From assembly GCA_029204225.1 (NCBI GenBank), contig CM055097.1, forward strand, positions 62,001-126,000: a DNA stretch of 64,000 nucleotides, in the 5' to 3' direction. The notes under the pieces are model-generated. The model searched no databases, had not been told where the DNA came from, and worked only from the letters and a program-made list of their open reading frames with translations. This DNA is from Diphasiastrum complanatum (taxonomy: Eukaryota > Streptophyta > Lycopodiopsida > Lycopodiales > Lycopodiaceae). A program made the position numbers and the translations under genes. Positions 58,438 to 64,000 of this stretch are shown piece by piece. Position 1 is the first letter of the stretch; each line of letters begins with the position of its first letter.

Positions 58438-58921
58438 AAGCTTTATCAATGTCTTTTCCATGCCAAAAGGCATATAAGACTAAAAAGTACATGTCAAGTG
58501 TGTGGTAACCATGGGAGCGTATAAAACGTTTCCAATATGTAATAAAGAAAAACATCTAGTACAAACTAAAATAGACACGTATGCGGTGTGTGTGCATACT
58601 GATCATATGTATCTATGTCAAGATGTCAAGACTGCGAAGCCTGTGCTGCTGCTGCTGCTGTACTGATACTATAAAAAGATGTAATGCGAGCCACAACATG
58701 AGAAAGTGCTGGAGCCTGCTGGCATCGTCTGTGGGCATGAGCGTGTGTAGCAGTGGCACGCCTCTGTGTATGATGTCTGGTGATCTTGGTAGTAACGTGA
58801 TGGTGGGAAGTACACTGTCGCCGGTCTCTATGAGCATGTGAGCGACTATCATCCTCATCGTCGTCGTAATCCTCCTCCGGCACTAGATCACATGATCTCC
58901 GCCTAGTAAAGAATGAAGTGA

Positions 58922-59695
58922 TCAATGGCTGTGAGGTAAATGCTGTGGTGTCCCGTATAAACCTCTCCGTAGTAGTATGAACATCTCACGTATCATCAGA
59001 GCGACACATTGTGGGTCCTCATAGGCCACGAGAGAGCGTAGAGTGGTAGGCATGTCTCGAAACAGGCAGTGATACCGCCCTTTGATCTCATAGTATACAG
59101 GGCATCGAAAGATAAAGTGCTCCTCAGACTCCACCTCACCTAGAGAGCATAACTGGCAAATCCGCTCCTCTCTAGGAATACCATGAAATCTCCCAGTCTC
59201 AATAGCTAGCTGATGAGAAGACACCCTAAGCTGTCCCAGTGTGAATCTAAGGCAATGTGATAGTCCCGGATCCAAGTAGCATGGCATAATCGGGGCCCCT
59301 GATGTATCCAGCTCCAAGAAATGGGTCTGGTAAAAAGCTGGCTTAACCCCTAACTGATTATGCCAAGTCTGCTCTAGGTATGTGTGATAGAGGAATCGTC
59401 TGATATACTGGTGGGTGCCTGAGGGTAGCTCTGTGATGGAGATACCAAATGAATCAAGTAGGAGGTGAGATGCCTGAGAGAACCATGATAACCTGTAGCC
59501 TTGATCATGAAGATGCTGTGAAGAGAGTAGTGCAACCTGTGTGTATCGTCTGTCTATCTCTGGTAACGCCTGTATCCTCTGTATATAAGTGATGAGCTGA
59601 AGAGCTGTCTCGATCTGTAAAGGTGAAACTACAAACTTAGCCAAGAGAATCTCATGTGGAACAGAAGGTTTCGCTCGAATCAGCCGGGCTAGCAT
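58922..59695 (-). pseudogene. LINE ORF2 C-terminal region with zinc knuckle
   Basis: A 257-codon frame ending at the ORF2 stop. It includes RFTLGQLRVSSHQLAIETGR and the CCHC cluster ICQLCSLGE..EEHFIFRCPVY, typical of the zf-RVT-like end of plant and animal LINE ORF2. It lies 60-770 codons beyond the RT core in the usual position. A further open frame at 58,626-58,925 (His/Arg/Ala-rich) overlaps only its last bases and is probably 3' UTR. Confidence 0.8.
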
Positions 59696-60391
59696 GGTGG
59701 TCTGTAATTGTGAAAGACTAGCCCAATATGAGGAGGAGAGACCTGTACACCATGTCTATGCCGCATATAGAGCCGTGGGGGTGACAATGGTATCAAAGAG
59801 GCGACACTTATTGCGAGCATCCTGGATGGACTTCCGGAAACAAAATCGCTCTAGCTGAACAAGGGGGCACGCCCCTTCCCCAGTCGAGTGGTGGTGACTT
59901 GTCTCATGCTAACAATAGGACCTAAGAAAAGGATCCCCATGTATGTGTAGGAAGGGACCACCTCTAAAACTTGTCCACCCAAAGTAAGCTCCTGTCGCTG
60001 CATGAATGCTCGTGAAGTGTTGAAGACCATAAACCTTGGTCTTCCCAATGTTCACCCCTAGGCCCCATCTAGTGCAAAACTCATGTAGGTAGTCCAACTG
60101 TCGCTGGAGACCCTCTCTGGTCGGTGAGACCAATACCACATCAGCGGCATAAAGGAGGATAGCAATCAAGATGTCCCCAAGTTGGCAACCAGCACCACCA
60201 CATTGTGTAATGACTCGCTCCAACTCATCAATGTACAGGCCAAAGAGGACTGGTGAGAGGGAACAACCCTGCTTCACCCTAATAGTGCTCCAAATGTGAT
60301 CAGATATGCCACTGCTATGCCGGAAACATCCCAGGACATGCTCATAAAGTGCCATTACAGCAAGAACGATCTCGGTGGAGAAGCCAAGGTC

Positions 60392-61144
60392 TCAGAGTCT
60401 CTGGATGAGCAATGAGCGAGGAACAGAATCAAAGGCTTTCTTGAAGTCCACAAAACAACAGTAAACCCTCTCTCTCTTGTGCTTAGCCTCCTCAATCAGT
60501 GCCTGCAATGTGAAGATGTGGTCTGCAGTAGAGTAGTGGGCGCGAAAACCTACTTGACCCATGACATGTAATCTCCTAGTCTCCGCCTCTGTGCTCACAA
60601 TCGACTGTAGGATAGTACCATATAGTTTCGCCAGGACATGTCCAATCATGATGGTGCGGTAGTTACTCGAACTTATGGGGTCACCATTCTTATGGATGGG
60701 GTGGATAATGTTAGTGCACCAGGATGATGGGAAACCGGAAACAACTGCGACATTAAGAAGGGTGGCTATGGTGGGGGCAAGTAAGTCAGAGGCATGGGAA
60801 AGGAGCTCAGATTCAAGGTCTTCAATATCTCTGGCCTTGTGGGACTTCATCTTCTTAATGGCTGCAAGTACCATGTCAGAGGTGAAGAAGGAGAACTCGG
60901 ATGGTCGTGGAGATATAGAGATTGGCGAGCCGGTAGGGACGGTATACAGGCTGGTAGCATAATCGGTCCAAATGCGAAGGTCTTCTAGGAGAGGTGGTGG
61001 AGAGCGAGGGATGAACTCAAGCCAAAAAGCGCTCGAAGAAGAACTGAAAAGAAGGTTAATAAGACGTTTCCCTTCAGAATCGTCATAGGAACGCTTCTTA
61101 CGGCGGAGAACACGATGGTAGGAGCGTTTGGAAGATCGAAGCAA
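60392..61144 (-). pseudogene. LINE reverse transcriptase, N-terminal half
   Basis: Contains AIKKMKSHKARD, NIIHPIHKNGDPISSSNYRT, VGFRAHYSTADHIFTLQAL and CCFVDFKKAFDSVPR, the last being RT motif A with its catalytic Asp. A stop follows LLIQRL. The second half continues at 60,355-59,850 with QGCSLSPVLFGLYID, LLYAADVVLVS and GVNIGKTK. Confidence 0.85.
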
Positions 61145-61569
61145 ATGTGGGGCATGGATACGTGAATAGGTTATTGACTAATGAAGGGAACGGCCCTTGG
61201 TATCGTACCATGGGGGTCGAATGGTCGAGGTGTGCGGCGAGTCTTTTTGGGATGGGGTTTTGTGGCGAGGGTTAGTGATGCAGCCGTGTGGAGAGAGGTG
61301 GTGAGGAAAGCAACCTGGGTGTCGATTGGACTGTCATGAGGAAAGGAATGTAAAAGTGAAGCCAAGGACTGATGGTACAAAGGCATGTAAGTGAGATCAA
61401 ATATGTATGTGGGTGCGCGAGTAAGCGTGGATGGTGTAGATGAATGAGTGGGTGGAAGGTGGCCAATATCGAAGGAGAGAAATGAGTGATCAGAAAGGTG
61501 GTGGGAGAGACGTGGAAGTCAGAGACTGTGGGTATAAAGGATGGTGATTCCATGAGATAGTCAACGACA

Positions 61570-62550
61570 CTATGTCCTCCACTGTGAGGGTGGCATGTGT
61601 GGCCAGCAAGGTAAGCCATTATAAATGGCTAGCTCGTGTGCCTCTCCAAATTGTAGTAAGTGCTCACCATATGGAGTAGTAGATCCCAAGCTATCCGCGG
61701 AGGTCCTGGTAACTCCAAGCATATCACTGTCAAGGGCACGATTACGCAGTTGGTCAGTGGTGTCGAAGAACTCTGCCTGTCTAGAAGATGTCCGGGCATT
61801 AAAATCCCCTGTGAGGAGAATATGCCCCCGCTCCGAGAATCTAATAATATCTGGTGTAAGGTCCTGATATGGAGATCCAATACCCTCTGCAAAAGACGAG
61901 GACTCCGGTGGAAAGTAACACGCTGCAATAAAAAGATTGCTATCCAAACCAATATCCTGACCCACGATGCGAGTCCATATGTAGCGGTCCTGCTCGTCAT
62001 GTCGGATGAAGTCAATACTCGGATGAAGAGTCTCTCTATATAAACAGGCAATCCCACCTGAACCACGGCCACTGGCAGATCTAGTCGCTCGTCGGAATAC
62101 TGAGTCCCATTTATATTCAGGAAAAGAGGGAAGTCCTTGCTCCGGGCTCTCGTGTGTCTCCATGAAGAATAGTATGTCTCTGGTCTCTGCCTGTAATAAA
62201 ATCAACAAGATCCCCTGCCGTAGAAGATGAGTGTATGCCAGCACAATTCCACACTCCAATCCGAAGGTGGTGTGGATGGGGCCCCGGGGTGCTCCCACCC
62301 CCGGGCACCCCAGTTTCCTAGCACTGTGATCTACTAGGAGCGCTATCAAGAAAGCTGACTCGTCCATCCCAATAAATGACTCGTCTGCCAGACTCACGGG
62401 CTGCCTGAAAGGCCTTACGCCTCTCCGCCACCTGGATAAAAGTGAGGTCATCATCCATATAGATAATGGTGCCACGTAGCTTAGTTCTGCATCGCAAAGC
62501 ATCTCGGCGACTCTCCAGGGAATTGAAACGGATAATGAGTGTAGCTGCAT
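61570..62550 (-). pseudogene. LINE ORF2 endonuclease domain (AP-endonuclease type), broken
   Basis: The frame holds METHES, then GGIACLYRETL, RYIWTRIVG, LFIAACYFPPESS and the catalytic HILLTGDFNART motif. The expected first motif (LRIGVWNCAGI) is in another frame at 62,240-62,310 and the expected domain end (HSVVDYLMESPSFIPTVSDF) in a third near 61,500-61,570. The enzyme cannot be made as one piece. Confidence 0.8.
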
Positions 62551-62935
62551 CTCTAGTGGTCCTCCAAGCTGTATCTAGCCCATTTGTCATATGTCCTAGA
62601 GTGGTCTCAAGAAATCTCGTAGCTTCGGCAATGGCATCCTGTGTGTCCGGTATCCCGCGAACCCTAATGTTATGGGCCTTCTGCTCCCGTGACTGCTCTT
62701 CCGAAATGGTGGCTGAGATGACTAAGGAAATGTAGGCGCTAGGTGTGGTGCCTTTCTTCAAGATTGCTGCCCATGAATCTTTATGTTGCTCAATTTTACT
62801 CTCAAGCGCCCGTATCATGGTGGTGGTCGATTCTGAGGTTGCGGCCTGCTTAGAATGGATCACTTGCTCCAATGAAGCGACTTTGGACTGCAACAGGTTC
62901 TTTTCCTTTAGTAAGGAAACCATGACTTCTTTCAT
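62318..62935 (-). CDS. LINE ORF1, coiled coil plus RNA-binding domain (205 codons)
   Basis: Residues about 1-55 form a heptad-like coiled coil (MVSLLKEKNLLQSKVASLEQ). Then comes an RRM-like core (NIRVRGIPDTQDAIAEATRF, TLIIRFNSLESRRDAL), and a C-terminal domain ending FIQVAERRKAFQAARESGRR and VIYWDGRVSFLDSAP. This three-part layout is that of L1 ORF1p (Transposase_22), whereas many seed-plant L1s carry a DUF4283/zinc-knuckle ORF1. The frame is open to its stop. A low-complexity Ser/Pro-rich frame (62,953-63,306) lies just upstream and may be its N-terminal extension or the 5' UTR. Confidence 0.7.
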   Translation of the reverse strand: MKEVMVSLLKEKNLLQSKVASLEQVIHSKQAATSESTTTMIRALESKIEQHKDSWAAILKKGTTPSAYISLVISATISEEQSREQKAHNIRVRGIPDTQDAIAEATRFLETTLGHMTNGLDTAWRTTRDAATLIIRFNSLESRRDALRCRTKLRGTIIYMDDDLTFIQVAERRKAFQAARESGRRVIYWDGRVSFLDSAPSRSQC

Positions 62936-63059
62936 CTGTTAAAGTTCTTGCTTCAAGAATCGGAGATCTGCTCGCATTTGGTCAGCTTCCCAAGAGGAAA
63001 AGAGTTCCGTTGATTTGGAGGGAGTGTAGAGAATGGGGGTTGGAAATGGAGGGGCTGTG

Positions 63060-63571
63060 TGTGTGTGTGAAGATGATGTGGAGGAAGAAGAGGATGAGAG
63101 AGAAGGAGGGGGGCAATAGTGAAGGAAGAAGAAGAAGAAGAGGAAGAACCGAAAGATGAGGTGGAAGGGGGTGCCACGGCAGCAGCAGGCATCGTTGAGA
63201 TGACAGCACCATCAAGAATGGAGGTGGCAACATCAGAGAGGATGGAGGTCTCATCAGCTAGGAGGGGGTCAGCATCAGTAGCGAGGGCAACAAGGGGGGT
63301 GTCCACAGCCGTAGCGAGGGCAGCGAGGGGTGGGATATCATCAGTGGTAGCGAGCGTAGTATCATCAGTGGTAGCAAGGGCAGCGGGGAATTGGGGGGGG
63401 GGGGGGTGTCATCTGCAGTGCAGAGGGGGGTCGTGACAGCGCAGGTGGAGGTTATGACAGGGCAGGGGGGGGTCTTGACAGGACATGGGGAGGTTGTGAC
63501 AGCGAGGGGGGTGAGGTAGCCACGAGAGGGAGTTGGGATGAGGCATGAGGAGGTCAAGGGGGGGGGGATGA
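63060..63571. repeat. G-rich low-complexity stretch with poly-G run
   Basis: Imperfect tandem words (GTAGCGAGGGCAGCGAGGGG, ATCATCAGTGGTAGC), GAAGAAGAAG runs and 14 consecutive G (63,393-63,406). It joins the LINE 5' end to the Gypsy fragment. The long frames through it are composition artefacts. Confidence 0.8.
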
Positions 63572-64000
63572 AGCAGTCGCGAGCATCAAAGCTCTCCTGC
63601 TGTGCGGACTCCCAAATGAACTCCTTTCCCTTCCCCTTAAGGAGATTTGTCATAGGAACTACTATCTGAGCATATTCCTTGACAAATCGTCTGTAATATC
63701 CCGCCAGACCAAGAAAGATCTGAAGTTCCAAAATATTCTGAGGTCTCAGCCAACTGAGTATGGCTTTAACCTTATTTGGGTCCATCTTAATCCCATTTGA
63801 AGAGATAATGTGACCCAAATATGCTACTTCTTCAACGAAGAATTCACACTTGGATTGTTTAGCATAGAGCTTATGCTTTCTGAGGTGTTTTAGATGCTCC
63901 TTCCTCGTTTTGCTGTAAACGAGGATGTCATCTAAAAATACGACTACAAACTTACCCAAGTATGGTCTGAGGACACTGTTCATCAAGGTCATAAAGGTAG
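63572..64000 (-). mobile_element. Gypsy reverse-transcriptase fragment running off the window, fossil
   Basis: Minus strand: [19 protein letters not shown] (catalytic box), [47 protein letters not shown] and the start of RNase H ([14 protein letters not shown]). It stops abruptly at about 63,572. The upstream part of pol lies beyond the window. Confidence 0.88.

Larger units (their letters stand above)
58370..63306 (-). mobile_element. LINE retrotransposon, nearly full length but broken
   Basis: Minus-strand order: ORF1 (63,306-62,318), ORF2 endonuclease (62,308-61,270), reverse transcriptase (61,144-59,850), C-terminal zinc knuckle (59,695-58,922), 3' UTR, (TC)n tail. ORF2 is interrupted: the endonuclease is spread over at least two frame shifts (near 62,200 and 61,600) and a stop lies after AFDSVPRSLLIQRL (60,392). 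The RT catalytic box reads YAAD instead of YADD, so the enzyme would be dead. The last part carries C-X2-C-X7-8-H-X4-C (ICQLCSLGEVESEEHFIFRC). A C-terminal knuckle of this kind fits L1-like and related clades. Confidence 0.9.

Noticed and set aside
63258-63992. 244-codon Gypsy RT frame as one protein
   Set aside because: Only the part above about 63,572 is Gypsy; the rest is G-rich low-complexity sequence read through by chance.
1-64000. tRNA, rRNA or other structured RNA genes
   Set aside because: I found no convincing A-box/B-box pair or rRNA segment; the tRNA-complementary words are retroelement primer sites.

Overview
The window is nuclear DNA of a land plant. The signs are a TAPETUM DETERMINANT1-like secreted-peptide gene, a plant-type hnRNP Q/R-like RNA-binding gene with GT-AG introns of up to 5 kb, plant Copia and Gypsy retroelements primed by initiator-tRNA(Met)-type sites, and a short TTTAGGG tract. 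Long introns, many (GA)n tracts and a LINE with an animal-like ORF1 make me suspect a fern or another large-genome non-seed plant. That is a guess, not a result.

1-18,917 is a young head-to-tail array of composite LTR-retroelement units with a period of about 9 kb. Unit 1 runs from about 89 to 9,110, unit 2 from 9,111 to 17,719, and unit 3 is cut off at 18,917. Units 1 and 2 are nearly identical over long stretches. Each holds a non-coding leader behind a primer-binding site, a Copia integrase fragment on the plus strand, Copia RNase H ends on the minus strand, an unrecognised pair of minus-strand frames, and two copies of an unrecognised 144-codon open frame. Part of a unit lies inverted at 30,935-34,108.

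18,918-37,745 is a nested retroelement zone. A second Copia family appears three times (+, -, +). A direct repeat of about 1.5 kb occurs at 19,957 and 27,613. There are a hairpin-unit minisatellite, a Gypsy pol fragment, a Copia pol fragment between 410-bp direct repeats, and a third Copia with a (TC)n-bearing LTR. One apparently intact host gene survives here: a three-exon TPD1-like gene (26,524-27,561, 174 aa).

37,746-51,490 is the main host gene. It has a TATA-type promoter, a leader intron with internal repeats, and ten coding exons that join in phase into 1,241 codons. The protein has a basic/acidic N-terminus, three RRMs, an RGG stretch, a C2H2 zinc finger, a double-stranded-RNA-binding domain and a Gly/Tyr/Ser-rich tail. 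Its 5-kb intron carries a non-coding Gypsy-type LTR element, LINE remnants and four long GA tracts.

51,491-58,369 shows no gene I recognise. 58,370-63,306 is a broken LINE on the minus strand whose 3' end is a (TC)n run instead of poly(A). 63,572-64,000 is a Gypsy reverse-transcriptase fragment that leaves the window. The two host genes are not obviously linked in function: one predicted product is nuclear/cytoplasmic and binds RNA, the other is secreted.
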